From Albifimbria verrucaria (lineage: Eukaryota > Ascomycota > Sordariomycetes > Hypocreales > Stachybotryaceae): a stretch of 64,000 bases of DNA. Made by a program: the position numbers and the translations under genes. Location of the stretch: NCBI GenBank assembly GCA_020081605.1, contig JAHREC010000011.1, positions 4,154,001-4,218,000 of the forward strand, in the 5' to 3' direction. Position 1 is the first letter of the stretch. Each line of letters opens with the position of its first letter. The notes under the pieces are model-generated. The model made no database searches and was not told the origin of the DNA. It saw only the letters and a list, made by a program, of their open reading frames with translations. Shown here in pieces: positions 49,512 through 60,900 of the stretch.

Positions 49512-50279
49512 TCAAATGGTCTCTGGGGCTGTGTTATCTTCGTCAAGTGGTCACTGAGGCACTCGTTAGCTCTCAGCTCCTGATGCAATGTACCTCAAGC
49601 CTGCACTCTTGCTGGCTGAAAGGATGTCTGCCTTACCCATTCAACTTTTTCATCAGAGCACCCAAGCCTTCATGAGAGTAGTCTTTTTCGTTCCACATGT
49701 CCTTGTGGTACACCACCTTCTCATCGTCTCCCTGACGCTCAAGCTTTAAGCTGACTAGACTATCAACTGTTTTGGAGACTTGTACGCCGGCAAACGTATA
49801 TCTCTGTCGCTGCTTCCATGTCAATTCATCATCAGTTGATGAGACTACTTCTGTTGCGAGGTTCTCTGATTTAGTAAATAGTTTCGGTATGCCGTACCAC
49901 TGGCCGGCTATCTTGTACCTGCACCATCAACAACATTTAGCATTGCAAGATCAATAAAACAATAAAACGAGAAAAAAACATCCTCATTGAGGGCTGAAAC
50001 TGGGACTAGGTTCACATAAGCTGTGGACTCACCTGGTATCGCAGTAGCTGAATGGATCGTCATACACAGCCTTTTCTGCATACACTTTCATATCCTTTTC
50101 TGAGGCACTGCCGCAATAAAGGTTGATGATACTCTGTTTAATAGATTCTCGTGAGGAAGAAATAGACTGCGACTCTTCTGGCTTTGGAGCGTAGTCAACA
50201 TCCCCGAAACGTTGCGCGGTCGCTCTGGATGTGGCTCGGCTTCACGTTGTGCGGGCAAGGGCGACGTTGTGGACGGCAT
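49512..50279 (-). CDS. NTF2-like/SnoaL-like fold protein
   Basis: The start at 50279 (MPSTTSPLPAQREAEP) leads into ESIKQSIINLYCGSASEKDMKVYAEKAVYDDPFSYC, a layout typical of NTF2-like domains: one helix, then an aspartate-bearing strand. After an intron (49919-50032) come YKIAGQWYGIPKLF and WKQRQRYTFAGVQVSKTVDSLVSLKLE, then KDMWNEKDYSHEGLGALMKKLNG. A second intron (GTAAGG..CAG, about 49537-49637) precedes DHLTKITQPPETI and a stop at 49512. Breaks near 50210 (GGGG) and 49525 (CCCC) are single-base. Length is about 180 residues. The fold family contains enzymes and ligand binders, and no specific activity can be claimed. It lies in the putative NRPS neighbourhood. Confidence 0.65.
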
Positions 50280-51917
50280 GACTTTAAAGTAAACACAGGC
50301 GATCTTGTTTTGTGGTTAACAACAATTCGTTTGAAGATGTCGCTAGTATTTAAATGAGAGGCGACGATGGAGAAGCAGCAAGCTTATACCTACCTCAGTG
50401 GATGCTTGGTCAAGAGGTCACGATGACATCACCACTAGATCTAAGCCATTTGGCCAATTATGAACACATGAATTATGAATTTTCATCACTGTAAGGGTCA
50501 TTACATATCAATGGGGGCTGCTTGTAATATTTACATTGTTGTGTCAGAGAAAGTTTCGGATCGTTTACCGAGGCAAGGGCGCCAGTTAACAGGAAATCGC
50601 CAGGGCCAGAGACGCCTTGACTCTTTTCGAAGTCTGTGATTTGTCTTCTCGGCTTGTTGGGACTATTTGGAATCATGGAAATACCTCCCAACAGCTTTAG
50701 GCGAGGCACTACAAGCACTTGGGACTTTGATCAGTGCCAGGTTCCCAGGAAGTCTCCAATGATAATCATTGGTGCCAGAGTTGAGCCCAGGGTACTCGGG
50801 ATTAAAAGCCATCCTTCGTCCTCGATACGCTGATGACGCCCGAGCACTGCAAGTTTTCTAACAAATTACTTACAATGAATTAATAGGCATTTGTATACAA
50901 GCGAAGGGTAGATTTAAAATCAAGTTTGGAGTGGCTGTAACGAAACGTGTTCATTTTCGTGCCTGAACGCATATTTTCAATAAAATCACGGAGAGAACAA
51001 TCATAGCTCATATTTGTCTTGAATATCTTGCACTTTTTTATGAGTTATAAAAATAATCCTAAATAATGCCCATGAGAGCCTCTGCCAGGTTTACAAAGAA
51101 ACTGCCGGGGAGAGCGATGTCGGGTAGCCACCAAAAAGGTCAGAGGATATACATACACATGTCCGTCACCACCTCAACGTGACCGAAAGAGGCAATGTCT
51201 TGTGGCACCATTAACTAGTCTCAATTTACGAAACGTGATAAATAGACGCGCATACCATACACGAGTCGTAAGCCCTAAGTTAGTTATCATGGATGTTGTC
51301 TAATGCAACCAGAATTATTTCCGAGACTGGCATTGTTCGGCGCTCAATGCATGCTAACGTACTGACAGGGCTCGTAATTGTTATCGGGCTTGTCCATGTT
51401 GACTCTCTACAACACCGCCTCGAGAGCTAGACTATCCAAAGGTTTCTAGATTTGACAGTTTAACGAGTTTTCACTATTAGAAGTTGTCGGCGTTTTGGGT
51501 AACCTTGTTAAGTCAGGCATTGTATTTTTAAACTCTGCGATGTTGTTTACAGTAACCTGGAATGTGGTTGTACAAGCCCTTTTCCATGTGACAAACAAGG
51601 AACTAAGAGTTCAAATGTAAGCGCTGGTAGGGTTCAAGGTGGAGAATTATGGATCAAGACTGAGAAAAACGGTCCATGAAGACCCTGGGATGGCCTTTGC
51701 GTGGCAAGTTGCTCAATTGAATCATTATACAGTAACAAATCTCGGATGTAGCGGGTCTAACCGGACATGTTGCCGGACACTCATGAACTCAGGCGCTGAC
51801 TATTTAGAGAGACGAGCGAACCTGTTCTTCACACTAACTCGAATATCTCATCTACATCTCATCTTCACTGAACTTTGCCTTAGTAGACATTGTGCTTTAT
51901 TCTATCATTTAGCCATC
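50280..51917. other. 1.6 kb AT-rich intergenic region
   Basis: Low GC, short dispersed A/T runs and no supported gene. It holds the divergent promoters of the NTF2-like gene and the aldolase. Confidence 0.4.
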
Positions 51918-53111
51918 ATGTCCTTCGAAACAAAACAAGGAATGGCGGCGTATGCTGCACCATCGCTTTTCCAGCCTCACCGAGCTCGTCAGGCCATACG
52001 AGACGCACACCAGAAGAAGATCGCACCAATTCTCTGTTATTATGCTGGCCTCAGCTCTCTTCCCATTACTCGCTACCTGGCCCCAATGGGTTACGATGCG
52101 GTATGGATAGATTGGGAGCACACTGCCTGCAATGTAGAGACTATGACCTCAATGGTCCATGAAGCCATCTTTATGAGCCAAGGGCGAACAATGCCTTTCG
52201 TACGCGTGCCTGATCACTCGCACTCTGCCATTATCTGGGCCTTAGATGCGGGAGCCAGTGTCGTCGTACCCCAGGTAAGATTTGCATCAAAACAACACTC
52301 AGGCACCAGGAGTTAGTAAGCTAATTGATGAATTTGCTATGCTTAGGTCAACACGGTTGAGGAGGCTAAGCATGTTATGTCAGCAACAAAATATGGAAAG
52401 AAACATAATGGCAGCAGATCTGCTCCGCCCTTCAGGTATGTTCCGGGCTTGACAGATACGCCATATGATTCAAGCCGGAATCTGCACCAATGCTTGAATG
52501 ATCAAGCAGCAGTTATGATTCAAATTGAATCACTAGAAGGTACGTTCGATGGCATGAAATACTTACGTATTGCTTCGTTATGCTAGTGCAATTGGTGTGG
52601 CTACTGGTATTAACCATTTTTTTGTTTTTGTATCTTTGTTTGAATGAGGACAATATGCGACGCCAGGCAGTTTTTCTACAGTTAGGCTAACGTTGAGGAC
52701 CACCACAGGCATTAACAATCTGGACGCCATGCTTACCGAAGTTCCTGATATCGATATCGTTTGGCTTGGGTCCCTTGACTGTAGGGTGTCTATGGGCTTG
52801 CCCGGCAACTTTGGAGCTGGCGCCGAGCCAGAATGGTTGGCTGCTAGAGAAAAATTCTTCGAAATTATGAAGAAGCATGACAAGCCGTATGGAGGGTTTG
52901 CTATTGCCTGTCCACCTTTCGGAACTGCCGAAACAGTTAAAAGGCCGCGGAAACGATGTCCTTCACCATCATTAGCGGTGATGTTTTTCACTTGGGTATG
53001 TTGGCAAATGACCTGCAACAGGCTAGGGAGTTAGTTGCCGTAAAGACGGACAAGGAAGCAAATGGAACAAATGGTCACCACAAGGCGAATGAAGACGGGG
53101 CAAGTTCTTAA
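51918..53111 (+). CDS. HpcH/HpaI family aldolase (2-dehydro-3-deoxyglucarate aldolase-like)
   Basis: This is a metal-dependent class II pyruvate aldolase/citrate-lyase-like TIM barrel. Exon 1 from the ATG at 51918 contains YDAVWIDWEHTACNVETM (metal-site D/E region), MPFVRVPDHS and ALDAGASVVVPQ. Exon 2 follows an intron at 52275-52346 and holds the IQIESLEG strand with the second acidic ligand. Exon 3 follows an intron at 52540-52708 and holds VDIVWLGSLDCRVSMGLPG-like sequence. One base restored in AAAA near 52935 carries the frame through MSFTIISGDVFHLGMLANDLQQARELV to the stop at 53111. A glycine- and asparagine-rich tail follows the barrel. It is tail-to-tail with the NRPS, 560 bp apart. 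Confidence 0.88.
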
Positions 53112-53672
53112 GTCAATCACCCAGCTGGGGTTATTCTCGAATACAACTATGGCAAAGATGGAATGAAACAAACAGGGCCAAATCCTCGTTCACCTGTCTG
53201 TGAGCTAAGGTCGCTAGAAATGCGATGGTGTAGCAATAGAAACACAATACCAATTTGGGCTCTTCAGAAGACCCAAAAATCCTAAGCTACATGAAGACTA
53301 ACTCATGTCAGCAAGATAAAAATGGCCTCATTACTCACTGCCAGAAATGGTAATATTTCTGTGTGAGACTACATTAATTTTGAACTACTTAAGTTACGTT
53401 CATATGATGACCTGAAAGTGGCAATCATGGTCGTCATAGATCATTATGCAAACATGCAAAGTGATGCTGATTTATCATTGTCAGACCTAAAGGTTACTTT
53501 CAAGAGGGCATGGCACGGAGTAGTTAAGATAAGGATTGTAATTTGAAAACTAACTAAGAGAACCAGAACAGTAAAAGACTAAGCAATAGCTAAACTAGCA
53601 AGACAAAGGAAATGGCTACATATAAATCAATATACAAAGGAAATATTCATAGTTGAGGGGTATGCCTTATAG
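53112..53672. other. Intergenic, tail-to-tail between aldolase and NRPS
   Basis: A/T-rich 3' flanks of both genes; nothing else is recognised. Confidence 0.45.
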
Positions 53673-54949
53673 CTACTGTGCCTCATCGGGATCTGGGACA
53701 GAGACTGCACCCAGGAGCTTCTTGTCTTGCGCTGTGAGCTGTTCAACAACACTCTGCATTTGACTGGTGACTGCATCGAGTTGAGGAACGCTGATGATGT
53801 TGGAGCGGTAGACGAAGAATAGCTCAATGTGATCTTCATGCACAAATCCGTGCAGGATGAGGGAGTATCTGCAAGAACGAAGCATACCATCTTCCGCCTT
53901 GAGGATCTCTGGACCCACTGGGCTGAGGAGCGGCTCGGCAGTGCTCTTTGTTGATGTTGCTGCCTTTTGGCCAGGCTGGATGACTAACCAAGTCGAGCCG
54001 GCAACTGCCTGACGAGCGTCTTCACTGAGATCACGGATGTTGTAGAGACCGTATTGCTCATGAGGAATCATCTCAGAGGCTTCTTCTTGCAGCTCCTGCA
54101 GGAAGGTTGAAACTGGCTTCTTGCTGTCCAGGCGGACACGCACAGGAACACGGCCAATTGCAGACGCTGCTATCCTTTCAAGTCCAGGAACAGGTGCTTG
54201 ACGTCCAGAAAGGGTCATACCGAAGGTTACGTCGTTTGTATCGTTGTATGATGCAAGGACCATAGCCCAAGCAGCGCGCACGATCGTAGCCTTGGTGATT
54301 CCACTCTCGGTCGAGTAAGAAATGGGGAATCTAGACGTGTGGAACTGTGTAACGTTCTTGGAACCGACAACCTTGGGGTCTAGCACAGGTAAGCCGCGTG
54401 GGAAAGAAGCACGCTTGGCGCCACGCATTTGCTCGAGCCAGTAATTCTTGCTGACATCGCGATCAAGGCCTTGAAGGTACTTGATAAAGTTGGAGTGGGG
54501 TACCAGACTGAGAGGTGTAATGGCTGCATAGTTGCGATGTAAGGTATCCATCACTAGACTGGTTGACCAACCATCGAACATGGAATGGTGAATCATCCAG
54601 ATGAAGTACTTGGCGCCGCTAGCCTCCTCGATGAGGGCGTAGCGGCAGAGTCGTGTACCGTAGCTCATCTGCATACCATCAGTTGATTCGAGGAATGATT
54701 TGGCATCCAAATTGGCGGTGTCCTCCCATTGGAGTTCTGTAGTTACAACTTGGAGATGCTGGCCACCATAGGTGACGATCCTTGTACGCAAGATAGTGCA
54801 GTTCTCAACGGTACGTTCCCAGGCAGATTTGAAGCGAGCCAAGTCGACGCTGTTAGGCAGGCGGTATGCTTGCTTGGATACATATGTTCCTGGTTGCTCG
54901 ACTGCAACTTGCATGAAGTACTCCTGCGATGTTGTGCAAGGATAGATAT
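53673..54949 (-). other. NRPS: terminal condensation-like domain (CT)
   Basis: It starts at IQDIYPCTTSQEYFM (about 54949), with HHSMFDGWS near 54590. It ends at the protein C-terminus with no following carrier domain, so it probably catalyses release and cyclisation. Confidence 0.75.
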
Positions 54950-57900
54950 CTTGAATGTCTGTTTCTGATAGGTTGCACTTGCTGCGAACCTCAGACGCGA
55001 CTGATTCCGTCTCGTCAGTTGGCAATAGGCTGAATGGCTCAGCATCAAAGGACTCGCTCTCAGCTACAGATGCGAACGAAGCCAAGCTATCGAGCCTTTG
55101 ATGTTCGAAAATACTGGCCACTGTAATGTTGATGCCCTCTTGTTGGGCCATCGAGGCCAATCGAATAGCATTGATGGAGTCACCACCAATCTGTAAGAAG
55201 TTATCCGTCTTACCAATCTCCTCCACTGAAACACCCAAAACCTCCGCCCATATATCACGCAACTTAAACTCCATCTCCGTTGTTGGCTCCACCTTGTTGC
55301 GACTTGCCAGAGAGTATGTGACGATTTGTTCCTGAGAAAGTCCATTGGCCAAGTCTCGTAGTCTCCTCCTGTCAATCTTCATAGAGGTGATGAATGGCAT
55401 GGTATGAAGAGGGAGGAAGAGTGAGGGCACCATGTAAGAAGGCAGTGCAGCCTTGAGGTCGTCAATCAGCTTGGCGAGGCGTTCCTCCATAGCTGGCTCC
55501 ATCGACTTGATTAGCTGAGACTTGTCCGATACCGAGTCTTCCTGGTCAAGGAAGCTCATGTATGCAACCAATGTTTCGCGTGAGCTTCCTCGCACAACTT
55601 CAGCAGCAACATGTTCAATGCCAGGAACAGCCTTCTTAATATTGTACTCAATTTCACCAAGCTCGATACGGAAACCACGAAGCTTGACTTGAGTATCCAA
55701 TCTACCGAGGTACTCAATTGTTCCGTCTGGGTTGTAGCGACCGAAATCGCCGGTCTTGTAGAATTTACGAGTGTCCTCAGGAGAAGTTTCGAGCCAGCTG
55801 ACAGACTTGATGAAGGAGCTGTTGGTTCGCTCCTCATCATTGAGGTAGCCACGAGCCATGTGTCGCTGGAGGAAGATCTCACCAACACATCCAATTGGTG
55901 CAAGGCGTTCGTGGTTATCAGGTTCAACGATCCAAAGGGCACCGCTGAAGCCTCGTCCGATGTTGGTTGGTATCTCATCTGCTGACGTGTAAAGATGCGA
56001 GGCACAGAAAATAGAGCATTCTGATGGACCATAAGCGTTGATAACGTTTACGCGGCTGTGCCAGGTTTCAATGGTATCCTTGTTTGGCGGCTCACCAACC
56101 AGCATCAGGGTCTCGAGCGAGGAACATCATCTGGACGGATGGTTCGGAGGAAGGATGATGTGAGTTCGGCTGTGTTGGTTTCACTAGCCTTGATGAAGCC
56201 AGTAATGTCCTCCAATCGTTCAGAGTCAGTTGGCACACAAACTGTACCTCCAAAGGCAAGGGTTTCGAAGATCTCGCTCAAACTGACATCAAAGACGTAG
56301 CTTGAGAATTGAAGAACTCGGGATCTTTCGTTAAATTGGTATGCTCTATCGTGGCCGATGATGCTCGAGGACAGAGCGGCATGGTCAACCACAATAGCCT
56401 TCGGCTTGCCTGTGGATCCTGATGTGAACAAAACATAAGCTGCGTTGCTCGGGACAGGTTTGTGTAGTGGTTCAAGGTTATCGGTTGAGCGTGCCAGGCG
56501 AGTAAGCCAGGCACCCGACAGCTCGATAACACGTGAGGTCATGTTCTTGCACGACGATGCAGTGGACGGCGACACAAGCATCAATTGAGCACCAACTTCC
56601 TTTACTAGTGCCTGTCTTCGGCTCGCAGGGTGAGTTGGGTCAACTGGAATATAAACACCTCCTGCCTTCATGATTCCGAGCATGCCAATAATAGCCCACA
56701 TTGACTTCTCGGAGCACAGAGGGACCATAGACTCTGGCTTAACGCCCAGGCGTGATAGATAGCTGGCCAATGCAGAAGATAGACGCTCGATCTCGCCGAA
56801 AGTCAGGCTACCTTCAGTGGAGTAGAGAGCTTCCTTGTTAGGCATAAGCGATGCTTGCTTGGAAACAAGGTCGTGAACACAAGCGTGCAGGATTGGATGC
56901 TGGTGGCTGTTCCATTTCTTGGCTTGCTGAAGATCCCAGGACCCGGCAACAGAGACATCGAGTAGCGGGGTATCATCCTGGGCAAGAAGCTTCTGCACAA
57001 CGTGGTTGAATTGCCTTGACAGAGCTGTCAATTGGGCCTCGCTGAGGACGTTCGACTGATACGTGAACAGAAGCTCCACGTGATCATCGTAGACCAAGCA
57101 ATCGTTGACAAGAGGATAACTGAAGTAGTTTTGCAAAGAATCCTCAGTATCGTGTAAGTTAGACTGCGCTGGTAGCAAGATTGTGTCCTCAGAGACATCG
57201 CCGGAAGCGCCCATGTGCTGAGCTGGCTGAATGACGAGAAGACTGGTGAAGTCACAAGCCTCCTTGGCATCAGGGCTTAATCTTGAGATGTTGGGCATGC
57301 CGAATTGTTCATAGGCAATCATATCGGAAGATTGGGTCTGAATATCCTTCAGGAACTTCGCCACGGACTGTTGCCTGTCAAGACGAACGCGGACAGGAAC
57401 AGTGGCTACAACAGGACCTGCCATAGTTTCAAGGCCTGGTACAGACGCGTTACGACCTGAAACAGTGGTTCCGAAAGTAACATCATTGCTGTCACTGTAA
57501 CGAGCGAGAACAATGGCCCATGCGGCTCGCAGAATCGAAGCCTTGGTGATGGCGGACTTTGTCGAGCGAGGGAAGTCGACGTTGCTCTTCATCATACGCG
57601 TTGCGCTTGGAGAACTGTTGGAGCTGTTGGCAGGCGGGAAGGCAGCTCGCTTGGCATCAGCAAGTTGAGTCTTCCAATAGTTCGTGGCAGCCTCGGAGTC
57701 GAGGTCAGTGACATATTTGATGAAGCCAGAGAAAGGCTGCAGTGGTGTCATTTCAACACCCTTGTAGGCTCGGTACAGTGCATCCATCATGATCTGAGTA
57801 GACCAACCATCGAACATGGCGTGGTGGATAATCCATACAAAGTAATTCTTTCCATTCTCCTGGATGATAGCGTATCGGCAGAGCGGAGATCCATAGCCCA

Positions 57901-60900
57901 TTTCGATGTTCTGAGTCTTTGCAAGGAAGTCACTCAGAGTCACATTTTCTGTCTTCTCCCAAGCAGCTCCTCCTTGGATTACTGCTTGGATGGAAGATCC
58001 TCCGAGATGTACAATCCTGGTGCGAAGATTTGTGCAAGCATCTAGCGTGCGCTCCCATGCAGCCTTGAACTGATCAAGATCGACATGCTGTGGTAGCTCA
58101 AATGCTTGTTTGGAGATGTAAGAACCTGGCTGTTTGACGGCTAAGGCCATAAGACCTTCTTGGAGACCAGTGCAGGGGTAGGCATCTTCAATCTTATCTG
58201 TATCCGCAAGAGCACACTGTTCTTGAACCAGAGAGAAGATGGCCTCGAGTTGGTCAGAAGGAAGGAGGCTGAAAGTTTCAACCTCGAAGGATTGAGCGCT
58301 TCCTTCGACGGCAATGGATGCCATATGAGACAGCCTGGAGTCTTCGAATATCTCTGCAACAGTGAGGGTAATGCCATTCTGTTGTGCTAGGGAAACGAGC
58401 TGAATGGCTGTAATTGAGTCACCACCAATTTGCAGGAAGCTGTCGTTCTTGCCAATCTCGTCGACCGGAGTTCTGAGAATTTGGCTCCAAATGTCACGTA
58501 GCTTGAGTTCCATCTCAGTAGTAGGGGCCACCTTGTCTCGAGCTGACAAGGAATAGGCTGCAAGTTTATCGCTCGAGAGGCTAGCTGCGAGGCTGCGCAG
58601 TCTCTTCCTGTCTAGCTTCATGGCGCTAACAAAAGGCATGGCTCCAAGAGGAATGAAGAGGGAGGGAACCATGTATGCGGGGAGCAAAGCCTTGAGATCG
58701 TCAACGAGAGTGATGACACGTTGTTGAAGCTCATTGTCCATTGGCAAGAGGAACTCAGAGAGATCACGTTCCTCGACACTAGCGGCAGTTTGCTTGTCAA
58801 CGAGATTGATGAAAGCAAGAAGGGTCTCGCGGGACTCGGATCGTATAACATCCACAGCAACATGCTCAACAGTTGGAAGAGCTCGCTTAATGGCATATTC
58901 GATTTCGGCGAGTTCAATACGCTGTCCGCGGATCTTGACTTGGGTATCCCTTCTGCCCATGTATTCAAGCGTTCCATCAAATTTGTATCGGACCAAATCT
59001 CCGGTCTTGTAGAACCTAGCTGGAGCATCTTGCTCTTCTTCATCATCGTCATCATCGTCCTGAGACGCTGGCAGCCAGTTGACAGAATCAATAAATGATT
59101 CCTTGGTGCTCTCCTCATTATTAATGTAGCCTCGAGCTAGGGTGTATCCCTGAACAAGAAGCTCTCCAATGCAGCCAATAGGTGTGAGTCGCTGATGATC
59201 GTTAGGATCGACGATCCAGCAAGCGTTGTTTGCACCACGACCAATCGTGGTAGGCGTATCCTTTGGCGATTGGAAAACATGAGTCGAACAGTAGATGCAA
59301 GCTTCGGCGGGACCGTAACCGTTGATAAGCTTGAGGCGGTTCTGCCAAATCTCAATAGTGTCCTTAGCTGGGGCTTCACCACCAACGACCAAAGTCTTCA
59401 GTGAAGGCACTTGATCAGGTGTGAAAGTTCGGACGAATGAAGGCGTAAGCATAGCCACGTTCACATCGGCTCTGGTAATAAACTCGGCAACATTTTGGAG
59501 TCGTTCAACATCTGTTGGCACACAGATGGTACCACCCCATGCGAGGGTTGTCATGATCTCTCCCAAACTTACATCAAAGACGTAGTTGGAGAATTGCAGG
59601 ACTCGAGAGTTCCTGTTGAGCCCATAGGCTTTACCGTGTCCCATGACACTAGAGCATAGGGCTGAATGCTCAACAACTACACCCTTAGGTTTACCAGTAG
59701 ATCCGGAAGTAAACAAGACATAGGCAGCATGGTGAGGAGCAGGGCGGAATCGAGCTTCCACTGTGCCCCGTGGAAGCTGAGAGACAAACGAGGGCGATAA
59801 CTCGATGACATTGCGAACCATGTTCTTGCAAGACTGAGCCGATGAGGGCGAGACAATCATGAATTCTGCTTTGACCTCTTCAACAAGCTCTTTGCGGCGT
59901 GTGACAGGATGCGCGGGGTCAAGAGGAATGAAGGCACCGCCAGCCTTCATGACACCGAACATGGCAATGATGGTCCACATTGATTTCTCAAAGCAAATTG
60001 GGACCACAGTCTCCGGACGAACACCCAGCTGTGAAAGATGGAAAGCCAGCTGAGTTGAGAGACGGTCAAATACACCATAAGTCATAGAGCCTTCCGTTGA
60101 GAAGATGGCAGGATGGTTAGGAGTGCGAGTGGCACGTTCGGAAATGAGGTTGTGGATGCATGCTTCCACCAGATCGGGTTCATCGTTCCACTCAATAGCT
60201 TGCTGCAGATCCCAAGGACCAGCAACGGTCACGGCACTTAGAGGAGTCTCATCCTGCGCTAGAAGTTGTTGAATGACATGCTCAAGCTGGTGCGAAAGGG
60301 CCTCTAGTTGTTGTTCAGCCAATATGTTGGCATGGTAGGTGAGGAGGAGCTCAACGTGCTCATCGTAGACGAGTCCCTGAAGCACCAGAGGGTAATTGAA
60401 GTAGCCCTCTAGAGCCTCGTCTTCGCCATATTCGTCCGCGCTGGCAGGAACCAAGACAGCAGCGTCCGAGGACTCATCAGTTGAGCCGGCTTGTTGAGCA
60501 GGTTGAACCAACAACAGGCTGGAGAAGTCGCAGGCATCCTTTGCATCAAGGCCAAGTTTGGAAATGTTTTGAATACCGAACTGCTCAAAGGAATGGCATC
60601 GTTGGCCTGTGTCTGAATCTGCGACAGGAACTTCGAGATTGCCTGTTGACGATCCAATCGCACACGAACAGGCACAGTTGCGACAACTGGACCGGCCATG
60701 CGCTCCAATCCGTAGACAGGTGCGTTACGACCGGAAACTGTGGTGCCAAAGCAAACATCGTCAGAATCACAATAACTGGCTAGCACAATTGCCCATGCAG
60801 CTCTGAGGACTGAGGCCTTGGTGATTGAGGTAGCCATAGACTTAGGGAAGGCAATCTTTCGCTTCAAGTTCTTTGTGATGCTTCCATCTGTCGACTCAAT

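Noticed and set aside
56105..60514. Three separate NRPS genes, as the frames suggest
   Set aside because: The frame changes near 56125 and 60590 fall inside conserved A and C domain motifs, with no intron, start or stop context. One base at each restores a continuous domain.
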